A stretch of 24,115 nt of DNA from NCBI GenBank assembly GCA_966211965.1, contig CBIHON010000060.1, forward strand, positions 1 to 24,115, given 5' to 3'. The stretch is from CBIHON01 sp966211965 (GTDB lineage Bacteria; Pseudomonadota; Gammaproteobacteria; Burkholderiales; Burkholderiaceae_D). Shown one piece after another: positions 14,090-22,247 of this stretch (positions are counted from its first letter, which is position 1; each line of letters starts with the position of its first letter). The position numbers and the translations under genes were made by a program. The notes under the pieces were generated by a model, which worked only from the letters and a program-made list of their open reading frames with translations, searched no databases and was not told the DNA's origin.

Positions 14090-16474
14090 TTACAAATGCG
14101 CCAATGCCTGCGCGACCGGCACCGCTGACGCGCGGCGGGCCGGGAACAGCGTTGCCGCCAGTGAAACGACACCGAGCAGGATCAGCCAGATCATGGCCGC
14201 GGCCGGCGCAATGATGAACGGCAGCGGTGCGACGAATCCCAGATTGCCGACCAGCGTATCGATCAGCGCGGTGAGAGGCAGCGAGAGGAGCAGCGCAATC
14301 ACCCAGCTCGTACCGGCGATGAAAAGCGATTCGCCGATGACCAGGCCGATGATGCGTTTCGGCGTGGCCCCGATGGTTTTCATGACGCCGAATTCGCGGG
14401 TGCGCTCCAGCACGCTCACCCCCATGGCGGCGCTCAATCCCAGCGCGCCGACGGTCGCCATCACCGCCGCCATCGCCATCAGCGAATTGATCAGGATGAC
14501 GATGTGGTCGGCCATCGCCGTGCGCAGCTCGGCCAAGGGCACGGCCGTCTCGACGCTCACGCCATCTTCGAGCAGGCGCTTCTCGATCGAACGAATGACC
14601 TCGGCGCGGGCTTGCGGCGTGCCGGCATGGGTCGCGATCCTGAACATGCGTGCCTGCCCTTCCGTGCCGGCGACCCGGGTGAAGGCCTGGTCTGTGACAT
14701 AGGCGACTCCTGCCGCGCCGATCTCTTCGACAATGCCGACCAGGCGCCAGGAACCGAGCTTGCCGTCGATGGACAGATCGATGCGTTCGCCGATGTGCGG
14801 TTGGTGCGCTTGCGCCGCCGCCGCATGATTCAAGACCACGGCATCGCTGTCGTCCGGCTTCAGCCAGCGCCCGGCCAGCACCGGAAATCCGACCAGCCGG
14901 GTGGCCGGCGGCGGCGCCATCACGGCGAAGCTGGCATGGCCGCGATCCGGATAGGTGCGCACCACGTCGACCTGCCCCGGCTTGGCCAATGCCGCAGGAC
15001 TGTAGCCCCAGGCCTCGGCGGACGCCACACCGGGGACTTCCAGCACACGCTGCATGACAGCAGCCGGCTGCGGTTCATGGAAGCGGACTTCCACGTCGTA
15101 GTGCCTGGTTTCGTAGACTTTTGCGATGTTGCGCTCCCAGCTGGCCGATACGTTCAACGCCGTCATGAACATGGCGCCGCCCGCGGCCAACAGGGCCAGC
15201 GTGAGCACCAGTCTCTTGGGCCGGCGCAGCGCATTGCGCATTGGCCAGGGCAGTTTGGCGGCGCGTGCGCGCAAACGGTCGGTACTGACGCCGAACTGGT
15301 CGATCGCCTCGCGCACGCTCATGCGGCTTGCGCGCCGGATCGGGAAGAAGGCGATCAGCAGCGGCACCAGGATTCCCGCCGCGGCCTGCACCGCAAACAC
15401 CCAGGCCGGCACCGTGTTGTCGCTGATGGTGAGATTCAGCAATTTGGCTACGGCCTTGGCCAATACCTGGGCAGCGGCCCAGCCGGCAGGCATCGCCAGC
15501 ACCACGGCGAACACGCCGATCAGTGCAACCAGGACTGCATAGATCGCGATAATTTGGCCACCCTGCGCACCGATGGTTTTCATCACGCCGATTTCGCGCA
15601 CCTGGCGCGCCAGCATCGAGGCCAGCGAACTTGCCACCAGCACGCCGCTCAACACCAGGGCCATCAGGCTGAAGGTCAGCATCAAGACCAGCATGGTCGT
15701 CATTTGCCGCTGATGCGGATGCTGGCGCGGCGGCGGGATGCGGATTTCATGCACGGCTTGCCCTTGCCGTGCAAGCTGGCGCGCGAGATCGGCAGCGACG
15801 GTCTCGATTTCCTGGGGGCCGGCTTGCGGATCGCGCAGGGTGATGCGCAGTTCATGCAGTTGCGGCGGCTCGCCCAGGCCGGCCAGGGTAGTGCGCGTGA
15901 TGTAGCCGTAGCCCTCGCGTTCCTGCCACGCCGGCGCCAAGCCCGGATCATGCACCATGCCCGTCACCGGCACCTCCGTTGCCGTACCGTGCGCGGTCTT
16001 CACCAGTACGCGGCCGCCGATGCCGGCGTTCAGCATCGACGTGGCCGTGTGTTCGATCAGCATGCTGCCGGCGGCGGGCGGCCAGGCGCCTTGCAGCGAG
16101 GTGAAGGTATTGATGCGCATCGCCTCGAAATCGTCGATCACGAACAGCAGCAAGGGACGCCAGTCGCGCTCCACATAGGCGCGCGCCAGCACCACGTCGC
16201 GCGCTTCGGCATCCTGCACGGCCGGATGGCGCCGCGCCAGCGAGAGGGCCGCGGCATCCACCCCGGCCGGCAGCTCAAGCGTCGCCGCGGCCGGATGCGT
16301 GCCGAGATAATTGGCCGCGATCTCCCGCGTCAGCACGCCATAGCCGCCGAGCACCGCGCCGACGGCAAGCAGGCTGACGGTGATCGCGATGAGCATCAAT
16401 GCGATCCGTTCTTTTTCGGTTTTCAAGTCGCGCGCGAGTTTGAGCCAGCGCGGGGGCAGGTTAAGATTTTTCAT
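14090..16474 (-). CDS. ABC transporter permease with two FtsX domains
   Basis: A 794-residue inner-membrane protein of the MacB/FtsX/LolE-type permease superfamily in its duplicated, 8-TM form. TM1 (about 25-45) is followed by a large periplasmic domain to about 265. A first FtsX block of three helices contains VREIGVMKTIGAQGGQIIAIY. A fifth helix near 420-440 precedes a second periplasmic domain. The second FtsX block, about 680-790, contains the matching EFGVMKTIGATPKRIIGLV. The repeated MKTIGA motif marks each coupling region. It is encoded after the ATPase with a 55-base gap. Such mechanotransmission-type systems export or extract lipids, lipoproteins, peptides or drugs rather than import. 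No MacA-like adaptor gene is present. A long opposite-strand frame across it is a G+C artefact. Confidence 0.93.
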   Translation of the reverse strand: MKNLNLPPRWLKLARDLKTEKERIALMLIAITVSLLAVGAVLGGYGVLTREIAANYLGTHPAAATLELPAGVDAAALSLARRHPAVQDAEARDVVLARAYVERDWRPLLLFVIDDFEAMRINTFTSLQGAWPPAAGSMLIEHTATSMLNAGIGGRVLVKTAHGTATEVPVTGMVHDPGLAPAWQEREGYGYITRTTLAGLGEPPQLHELRITLRDPQAGPQEIETVAADLARQLARQGQAVHEIRIPPPRQHPHQRQMTTMLVLMLTFSLMALVLSGVLVASSLASMLARQVREIGVMKTIGAQGGQIIAIYAVLVALIGVFAVVLAMPAGWAAAQVLAKAVAKLLNLTISDNTVPAWVFAVQAAAGILVPLLIAFFPIRRASRMSVREAIDQFGVSTDRLRARAAKLPWPMRNALRRPKRLVLTLALLAAGGAMFMTALNVSASWERNIAKVYETRHYDVEVRFHEPQPAAVMQRVLEVPGVASAEAWGYSPAALAKPGQVDVVRTYPDRGHASFAVMAPPPATRLVGFPVLAGRWLKPDDSDAVVLNHAAAAQAHQPHIGERIDLSIDGKLGSWRLVGIVEEIGAAGVAYVTDQAFTRVAGTEGQARMFRIATHAGTPQARAEVIRSIEKRLLEDGVSVETAVPLAELRTAMADHIVILINSLMAMAAVMATVGALGLSAAMGVSVLERTREFGVMKTIGATPKRIIGLVIGESLFIAGTSWVIALLLSLPLTALIDTLVGNLGFVAPLPFIIAPAAAMIWLILLGVVSLAATLFPARRASAVPVAQALAHL

Positions 16475-16529
16475 GGAAATTCACTTCACGGTGATGTCGA
16501 GATGCTGCGCGCTGTCCGGCATTTTTCGT

Positions 16530-17249
16530 TCAAGCATGAACCACCTTCTTCAGCGAGGAATGAGGTTTGCCCGCAGCGTTCGTCTGCCCGACTATCTTGC
16601 CGTCGGCCAAGGTCACGATACGATGCGCGAATTGCGTCAGATCACGTTCATGGGTCACCATGAGCACGGTCTTGCCCGCTTGGGACAAGCTCGCCAGCAG
16701 GGTCAGGACGGCGTCCGTGGTGTGCGAATCGAGATTGCCGGTCGGCTCGTCCGCCACGATCAATTGCGGATCGTTGGCAAGTGCGCGTGCGATGGCCGCA
16801 CGCTGCTGCTGTCCTCCTGAAAGATTGCTCGGCAACTTGTCGGCCTGGTCGGCGATGCCTATCTGCTCCAGCAGCATCTGCGCCCGCTCGCGGGCTTGAC
16901 GGCGGGCAAGCGTGCCGCAAAAATCCATCGGCAACATGATGTTTTCGGCAACGGTCAAGGTGGGAAGAAGCTGGAAGAACTGGAATACCACGCCGACACG
17001 GCGGCCGCGCCAGGCAGCCAGTTCCGATTCGTTCAGTGTATGGACGGCGGTGCCGCCGACATGCACCGTGCCGGCGCTCGGCCGGTCGATGCCGGCGATC
17101 AGGTTGATCAGGGTCGACTTGCCGCTGCCCGACTTGCCTACGATGGCGACGAATTCACCGGCAGGCAATTGCAAGTCGATGGCGTCGAGCGCCGTAAAGC
17201 CGCCCTGGCCGCCTGGAAATACTTTACTGACTCCGGATAATTGGATCAT
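16530..17249 (-). CDS. ABC transporter ATP-binding protein (MacB/LolD type)
   Basis: A 239-residue ABC ATPase with a complete catalytic set: Walker A GKSGSGKST (38-46), Q-loop Gln90, signature LSGGQQQR (143-150), Walker B LIVADE (163-168) with the catalytic Glu, GNLD D-loop and His200. The sequence FFQLLPTLTVAENIMLPM and the short C-terminus place it with the MacB/LolD ATPases that pair with FtsX-like permeases. Its permease is the next gene. AAGGTG lies four bases before the ATG. That ribosome site is part of an inverted repeat, and a TetR-type palindrome lies upstream, suggesting repression of the two-gene operon. No adjacent regulator gene exists; the TetR gene at 22861 is 5.6 kb away. Confidence 0.95.
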   Translation of the reverse strand: MIQLSGVSKVFPGGQGGFTALDAIDLQLPAGEFVAIVGKSGSGKSTLINLIAGIDRPSAGTVHVGGTAVHTLNESELAAWRGRRVGVVFQFFQLLPTLTVAENIMLPMDFCGTLARRQARERAQMLLEQIGIADQADKLPSNLSGGQQQRAAIARALANDPQLIVADEPTGNLDSHTTDAVLTLLASLSQAGKTVLMVTHERDLTQFAHRIVTLADGKIVGQTNAAGKPHSSLKKVVHA

Positions 17250-17250
17250 G

Positions 17251-17282
17251 GGACACCTTGTGCTCTATTGGACAGGTGTCCA
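17251..17282. promoter_or_regulatory. TetR-type operator and inverted repeat before the ABC operon
   Basis: TGGACAGGTGTCCA (17269-17282) is a palindrome of two 6-base arms around two bases, the style of TetR-family operators. GGACACCT (17251-17258) is also the complement of AGGTGTCC (17274-17281), so the ribosome site of the ATPase gene lies in one arm. With the promoter proposed at 17283-17310, transcription would start inside the palindrome. Repressor binding is then more likely than RNA folding. Confidence 0.5.
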
Positions 17283-17310
17283 TGATTAGGATTTGCCTGC
17301 CGCGCGTGAA
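17283..17310 (-). promoter_or_regulatory. Candidate promoter of the ABC operon
   Basis: On the minus strand TTCACG (17310-17305) and TAATCA (17288-17283) are 16 bases apart. Both hexamers match the sigma70 consensus only partly. The position directly before the palindrome at 17269-17282 supports the call. Confidence 0.3.
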
Positions 17311-17433
17311 GAACAGCGGGCGGCCATCTGTACGATTTCAGACAAAGAAGCGCCTGTTGTCCGGGACAGACCACTGCGGCTATTGCCGCCTTACAAGTAC
17401 AACTTAAGGCCTTTACGATCCCGGCCTACCGGG

Positions 17434-18612
17434 TTATTTTGCAAGCGCCTCAATACGCCAGACCACCCGTTCCACCTCATCCTGCATGGTGCGCACTTCA
17501 GCCAGCAATGCCTTGCCGTCCGGCGCGATATCGTAAAGCGTGAAGCTCTTGACCGGCGCGGGCGGCTTCATTCTGATGAATCGCGGCTTGGCATGGAGAT
17601 CCGCCAAATACACCGTTTCGTCATCCTGAAATGCGAGCCATCCGCTGTCGCGTGAAAAAAATGGACCGACGTAGCTCTTGCCTGTTTGCATGGAGACCGG
17701 GTCGTCCAATGCATCGATGCGCACCAATTGCACTTTTTCGCTGGAACGCGTCATCAGCCATTGGCCATCGGGAGAAAAGCTTGCCCATACCGATTCGTTC
17801 CAAGTCCAACGCTTAACCGGCTTGGCCTCGATCCGATATCCCTCAACCTGAGGACCGGTGAGCACGCGCTCCGGCACCAGCGGCAGACGGTACAAAGCCG
17901 TGCCGGTATAAGCGTCATGGGTAAGAACAGAGCCACGATGCCAGACCATCAGCAACCAACGCCCCTGAGGGTCCATCCAGCCGGTTGGATGCCTGACGCC
18001 ATCGCCATCCTCCAACCATGTCAACTTGCCCGTGGCAAGTTCGCAAATCACGAAACCATCTCTACGGCCGGTCGTCGCGTAGAGGTGATTCATATCGGTT
18101 TGCCGAAGATCGCTGCCGCTCCCCAGATCGCAGACCATGCGGCCGCTGGCGAGCTCTTTAATCATGTCATGGGGAGCATCCGGCGTATTTTCGACATGCG
18201 TTGCGACAAAGCGCCCGTCGCTGCTGATGTAATCAGTCCCGGCGGGCAACGGCCGGCGCGTTAAATCAGGCAGCAACAATTCAGCTCGCGGATTGTTGCC
18301 ACGCCGGGTGCCGAAGGCGACTGCACCGGTATCGAGATAGCGCGCCCATTCATTCGGCCTTCCTTCGATTTTGAAAAACAGAAGGGACTCTAGCGAATTT
18401 GCGTTGAAAAGTTCAACAGTCTCCGATCCGACAAATGCGATGCGAGAACCATCCGGCGCAAATTTCATCTGTCTCGCGGAATCGAATTCTCTTTTCGGCA
18501 ATGGAGTTTGAGTCAAGCGCCAGCTCGTCGATTCAGGTTGCGGCGTTGCCAGGCAACCCATCAGCGGAATTGCACAAATCGCCGCGATAGCGAGGAGGGA
18601 AATACGTCGCAT
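17434..18612 (-). CDS. Predicted lipoprotein, beta-propeller-like
   Basis: A 392-residue exported protein. The N-terminus MRRISLLAIAAICAIPLMGC has a lipoprotein signal with Cys20 as the lipidated residue. LATPQPES follows, so no Asp at +2 and outer-membrane sorting is likely. The mature part has repeated units of the WD40/TolB-like kind: MKFAPDGSRIAFVGSETVELFN, ISSDGRFVATHVEN, MDPQGRWLLMVWHRGS, SFSPDGQWLMTRSSEKVQLVR, FFSRDSGWLAFQDDETVYLAD and IAPDGKALLAEVR. A beta-propeller of about six or seven blades is suggested. I recognise no named family. It starts 14 bases after the Cys/His protein gene, so the two form an operon. The context allows a periplasmic immunity or partner role. G+C is lower than in most neighbours. 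Confidence 0.8.
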   Translation of the reverse strand: MRRISLLAIAAICAIPLMGCLATPQPESTSWRLTQTPLPKREFDSARQMKFAPDGSRIAFVGSETVELFNANSLESLLFFKIEGRPNEWARYLDTGAVAFGTRRGNNPRAELLLPDLTRRPLPAGTDYISSDGRFVATHVENTPDAPHDMIKELASGRMVCDLGSGSDLRQTDMNHLYATTGRRDGFVICELATGKLTWLEDGDGVRHPTGWMDPQGRWLLMVWHRGSVLTHDAYTGTALYRLPLVPERVLTGPQVEGYRIEAKPVKRWTWNESVWASFSPDGQWLMTRSSEKVQLVRIDALDDPVSMQTGKSYVGPFFSRDSGWLAFQDDETVYLADLHAKPRFIRMKPPAPVKSFTLYDIAPDGKALLAEVRTMQDEVERVVWRIEALAK

Positions 18613-18626
18613 GATGGCTCCCTTAA

Positions 18627-19523
18627 TTAAGGTATCGAGGAAAATACAAAGGCGCCATGATAGCGTTCGAAGAAGAAGTCAACCGAGGCATTGGGAGCGT
18701 TCTTGAACGTATGATTTTTATCCCCCCAACTGAACACCTTGAAATCGATCGGCCATTTGTTGTCCGGAGTGGTGCCGGACCGCGGATCAACACATACATT
18801 GCCAACAAGCTTGGACGAATATTGCTTGTTAATGTGAACCATGCTGGTGGCAACCACCCAATGATCCCCATGCCAAGAACCTGGTCCCCCGCCGCCGAGC
18901 CGCAGCAGGCTGGCATTAATCAACATTACGACCCATGAACCGGACACGAAGCAGGATATCTTCAACAAATCGTCCCAACTCGCCCGAGAAAGAGAACGAG
19001 TCGTGTCCATGATCTTCTTGGAACTTACTGCATCAAACCAGAGTTGCATCGTACCGGGAACCGTTATGGCAGCAGCATCAGAAAAAGGATGGCTGTAAGC
19101 GCCGTCATAGCCGCGCAAAGTACCCAAAAACATCCAATCGACTGCGGCTATCCCGCTTCGCCCTCCAGTGCCGCTTACTGCAAGGGCCGTATTCTTGCGT
19201 AACTGAAAACTGGGCTCCAGCTCCATGCTGCGCACATTGCTGTTACTGCCAAGCGTGGCCTTTCCGTCATTCCATAAATCCACGACAAATTGCGCATAAA
19301 TGTCGGGACGGTCCTGCAACAGGCAAAAGGCAAATGCAGCAGGTCCGCATAAAGAAGTGCCTTCTTGACTCGGGAGAACCGCGCCTGTGACACGATCCAT
19401 CAGCTCTTTGACCAAATCATTTCTCATGTTTCCCCAACCGGCCGGACTAAGATCAGTCGGCTTGCCGCTATTTCCAAAGTTCATGACAATTTTTACAGCA
19501 TCAGCCTGGCTGCTTGCACTCAT
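18627..19523 (-). CDS. Putative papain-like cysteine peptidase/amidase
   Basis: A 298-residue protein without signal peptide or membrane segment. GGGAG precedes the ATG by six bases. TSLCGPAAFAFCLLQDRPDI puts Cys59 at the start of a helix, as in papain-like and C39-like peptidases and in NlpC/P60-type amidases. PDIYAQFVVDLWNDGKATLG follows. Later, GSWHGDHWVVATSM supplies His218 or His221 on a strand, and FKVFSWGD (263-270) may contribute the third polar or aromatic position. I know of similar CGPAAF proteins only as hypothetical proteins. It is co-transcribed with the lipoprotein gene. Lack of a signal peptide plus a lipoprotein partner suits a contact-delivered effector with immunity, but no VgrG, PAAR, Hcp or Rhs gene is in the window. 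G+C is visibly lower than in the surrounding genes, suggesting transfer. Confidence 0.65.
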   Translation of the reverse strand: MSASSQADAVKIVMNFGNSGKPTDLSPAGWGNMRNDLVKELMDRVTGAVLPSQEGTSLCGPAAFAFCLLQDRPDIYAQFVVDLWNDGKATLGSNSNVRSMELEPSFQLRKNTALAVSGTGGRSGIAAVDWMFLGTLRGYDGAYSHPFSDAAAITVPGTMQLWFDAVSSKKIMDTTRSLSRASWDDLLKISCFVSGSWVVMLINASLLRLGGGGPGSWHGDHWVVATSMVHINKQYSSKLVGNVCVDPRSGTTPDNKWPIDFKVFSWGDKNHTFKNAPNASVDFFFERYHGAFVFSSIP

Positions 19524-19673
19524 TCTTTTCTCCCGTTCAAAATTTTAAGGACCGGCGGATTGGTGATACTGTTGGGCTAGCCGATTTGGAGCAAAAAAAA
19601 TCGCAACATTTTTCAAGAAGTTGCAATCACATTGACTCATTGCCAAACCACAAATAATTAACTAATTGCTAAT

Positions 19674-19702
19674 ATTGTATAAGCCTTATTCCATGAGGGC
19701 AA
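19674..19702 (-). promoter_or_regulatory. Candidate promoter of the Cys/His-lipoprotein operon
   Basis: On the minus strand TTGCCC (19702-19697) and TACAAT (19679-19674) are 17 bases apart. The -10 matches 5 of 6 consensus bases and the -35 matches 4 of 6. It lies in an AT-rich block, and transcription would begin about 145 bases before the start codon at 19523. Confidence 0.45.
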
Positions 19703-20050
19703 GTGAGATTCTGTGAAAATGAAAGAAAACCGTCGTATCAGATAGCCCCGTGCAATTGGGCGTCGAGGTTTGATGCAAACCAAGCTTGGCAATTCGGCTT
19801 TCTCTGAGAGAGGCGAAGATATCGGCCAAGGTCGTAAGGCATATACAGCACCACCAAACGCCCTGCCGCCGCGAGTTGCGGCTTTCCCTACAAGCAACGT
19901 TTAGCTTCTCGTTTGCGTCCCTATTGGCCAAACCGGATTCGACTTTGATCGACTATGGATTTTCCGCATCGCCCGATACGACCCGACACATCTTGCATGG
20001 ATCCCGTTCTATCCGCTTCATGCGCGGGGATCCGCGCCATTGCGCAGTGC

Positions 20051-20072
20051 GATTGCTTCAAGATTGCTTCAA
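20051..20072. repeat. Tandem 11-bp repeat
   Basis: GATTGCTTCAA occurs twice in exact tandem (20051-20061 and 20062-20072). It lies about 210 bases before the Tat-protein gene, where a regulator site is possible, or it may reflect simple slippage. Confidence 0.8.
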
Positions 20073-20284
20073 TCTACCTGCAGTCCCGTAATCATACGGA
20101 TGGATATTTTATTGCCTCTTATATAATCTTCGGCGAAAGACCGAAGTCGACCTGATCGGTACCGTGGTTGCAAACCCTGGGACAGGTCGAGACATTATTT
20201 TCGCCGCTGAGGCCGACATGCGACATACCTCTGCTGGCGGCCATTGCTTTTTTATTTGCCACGAAACGAGGATTGGAGTAACGG

Positions 20285-22156
20285 ATGAGCCGCAGAACAT
20301 TTCTAAAGCAACTTGCCTATGCATCGACCGCCCTGTCATCGGCGGTCGCCTTTTCAGATGATGCGCAAGCTGCCTGCAGCAGTACGTCGCGCTGCCTGCC
20401 GCTCAAATGGTTTTTCGTCCAATCGGCCATCTCCAACGACACCTACCTCGCAAACCTGAAGGCCAAACTGGACCAAGCCAAAACGCTCGGTCTGAACGGT
20501 ATGGTGCTGGCCTGCCTGGGCTGGGACCGTCTTGATCTTTGGTGGAACGGCAGCGCGGCCGATCAGGCCTCTGTGCTGCGTTTGTTCTCGCTCAAGGAAT
20601 ACGCCGACAGCCTCGGCATCGAGATCATTCCGCTGGGATTCTCCATCGGCTATGCCGCGTCGCTGTACTTAAGAAACCAGCATTTGCTGGAAGGCCAGTT
20701 GGTAAGCAAGACCCGCTTCAAGGTTGCAAACGGGGTCGCCAAACACGATCCCGAGATCGTCTCCCTGAAAAATCCCGGCTTCGAAGATTCGCCCTCGACA
20801 CCCAACACCCTTCCTGGTTGGAGCCAGGATGCTCCCGGCAGCCGGACCTTCATCGACACCGCGATCAAAAGGCCGGGCAGCCTGCAATCGGTGCGCTTCG
20901 AAAATTTCTCGTTGGAACCCCACGGCCTGGCACGTATCTGGCAGACCGTCGACCTGAAGCAGGACCGCACTTATAGCCTGACTTTCTGGGTAAAAATGGA
21001 CAATTACACCGGTAGCGCCGCCAGTGGCGTGGCGTCTTTCAATGTTCAGGTTTACCGCCTGGATGGTTCATTCATCGCGTCCTTCACATGCCCGTTGACT
21101 GCCGGCGCCACGTTCGACTGGACGCAATTCACTTTCGCATTTCCGAGCCTCGACCAGACGCAGGTGCGCCTCTGGATACGCTGCGCCGACGGCAAGAGCG
21201 GACGGGTCTGGGTAGATGACGTGTCGCTCGTGGAAGCACCGCCCATCCACATCCTCAAACGCAGCGGCTGCCCTGTCACCGTCAGCGTGACCGGTGCGGG
21301 CGGCGGACCGCTGACGGCGGGAACCGATTACCAGCCGCTGAGCGACCCCCAGTTCGGCAGCAATTATTTCAGCTATGAACGGCAGAGCGCCAATGTGCCC
21401 GTACTGACCCTTGCCGCCAACAGTCCGCTGAAGAACGATACCGCGCTGGAAGTAAGTTATTACCAGTACATTTCGCCCTTCCAAAAGAAAAACGTCCCGG
21501 CCCCCGGCACGAGCCCGGTGTACTCCGGCCAACTGGTGGCCTGCATGACGTCTCCGGAATTGTTCGACAGCTGGATAGCGCCGCTGGCCTATTTGGCCCA
21601 CTGGAAACCCAAGCGGCTGTTCCTGAGCTGGGACGAAATCCGTTCCCTGCATGCCTGCGAAAACTGCCGCAAGATTGAAGACCCTGGCGTCCAGATGGCG
21701 TACACGCTGGTCATGTTCGCGCGTTATGTCGAATACTACATGCCCGGCACCGAACTGATCGTCTGGTCCGATATGTACGATATCAACCACAATGCGGCGC
21801 TCGGCAGCCGCTACACACTCAGCAGGGACCCGTTCACACACGAGCCGGCAAAAATTCTGCTGGCGGCGGAAAGCATGGTCGACAGCAAGGGGGAAAAACT
21901 GCTCAAGCGCAAGCCCACGATCATGTGCTGGAATCATGATACCGCCGCTGCATCGATCAAATACTTCAGCGATCTTGGATTCCCCGTGCTGGCCGCGACT
22001 TATTACGACGAGGCGAGCGACAACAACTGCGACTGGCTGCAAAAACTCCAGCCCTACAGCCAGGCGCAAGGGATGATGTACACCACTTGGCGCGAGGATT
22101 ACAGCCATCTGGATACGTTTGCCCAGACCTTTGGAACGAATTGCCAGAGCGGCTGA
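20285..22156 (+). CDS. Tat-exported GH20-like protein with inserted CBM
   Basis: A 623-residue exported protein. MSRRTFLKQLA carries a twin-arginine signal (SRRTFLK), with cleavage likely near AQA at 28-30, so it is folded before export. GGAG lies seven bases before the ATG. The first part (about 38-140) reads as the start of a TIM barrel. Residues about 163-316 form a jelly-roll carbohydrate-binding-like module, from NPGFEDSPSTPNTLPGW to VWVDDVSLVE, as in CBM4/9-type domains. The barrel resumes and includes KPKRLFLSWDEIRSLHACENC with D450-E451, then GTELIVWSDMYDINHNA. An Asp-Glu pair on a barrel strand plus the WSDM-x-D-x-x-HNA motif resembles GH20-like glycosidases, so Glu451 is a candidate acid/base. 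The substrate is unknown. It stands alone, divergent from the Cys/His operon. Confidence 0.8.
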   Translation: MSRRTFLKQLAYASTALSSAVAFSDDAQAACSSTSRCLPLKWFFVQSAISNDTYLANLKAKLDQAKTLGLNGMVLACLGWDRLDLWWNGSAADQASVLRLFSLKEYADSLGIEIIPLGFSIGYAASLYLRNQHLLEGQLVSKTRFKVANGVAKHDPEIVSLKNPGFEDSPSTPNTLPGWSQDAPGSRTFIDTAIKRPGSLQSVRFENFSLEPHGLARIWQTVDLKQDRTYSLTFWVKMDNYTGSAASGVASFNVQVYRLDGSFIASFTCPLTAGATFDWTQFTFAFPSLDQTQVRLWIRCADGKSGRVWVDDVSLVEAPPIHILKRSGCPVTVSVTGAGGGPLTAGTDYQPLSDPQFGSNYFSYERQSANVPVLTLAANSPLKNDTALEVSYYQYISPFQKKNVPAPGTSPVYSGQLVACMTSPELFDSWIAPLAYLAHWKPKRLFLSWDEIRSLHACENCRKIEDPGVQMAYTLVMFARYVEYYMPGTELIVWSDMYDINHNAALGSRYTLSRDPFTHEPAKILLAAESMVDSKGEKLLKRKPTIMCWNHDTAAASIKYFSDLGFPVLAATYYDEASDNNCDWLQKLQPYSQAQGMMYTTWREDYSHLDTFAQTFGTNCQSG

Positions 22157-22247
22157 AAGCAAATGATCCTGGCCGATCAGGCCCCCGTATGATTACGGAG
22201 CCCCCCGTAGAGAGAGTAAGAGGGAGTCGGCGATGAGCCGAGAACTC

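Larger units (their letters stand above)
19524..20284. other. 761-bp AT-rich intergenic region
   Basis: This region lies between the divergent Cys/His protein and Tat-protein genes. It is AT-rich at 19590-19690 and shows weak open frames on both strands, none with a ribosome site or recognisable protein. It contains the candidate promoter at 19674-19702, a tandem repeat at 20051-20072 and an exact TATAAT at 20122-20127 with a poor -35, which may serve the Tat-protein gene. It may be remnant DNA from past insertion events. Confidence 0.5.

Noticed and set aside
14504..16663. 719-codon plus-strand frame opposite the ABC permease
   Set aside because: The minus strand encodes an unmistakable FtsX-type permease with conserved motifs; the opposite frame is His/Gln/Arg-rich, as expected from antisense of high-G+C codons.
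19686..20091. Overlapping short frames of 79-101 codons in the long intergenic region
   Set aside because: No ribosome sites, no recognisable families, and low-bias codon use on both strands.
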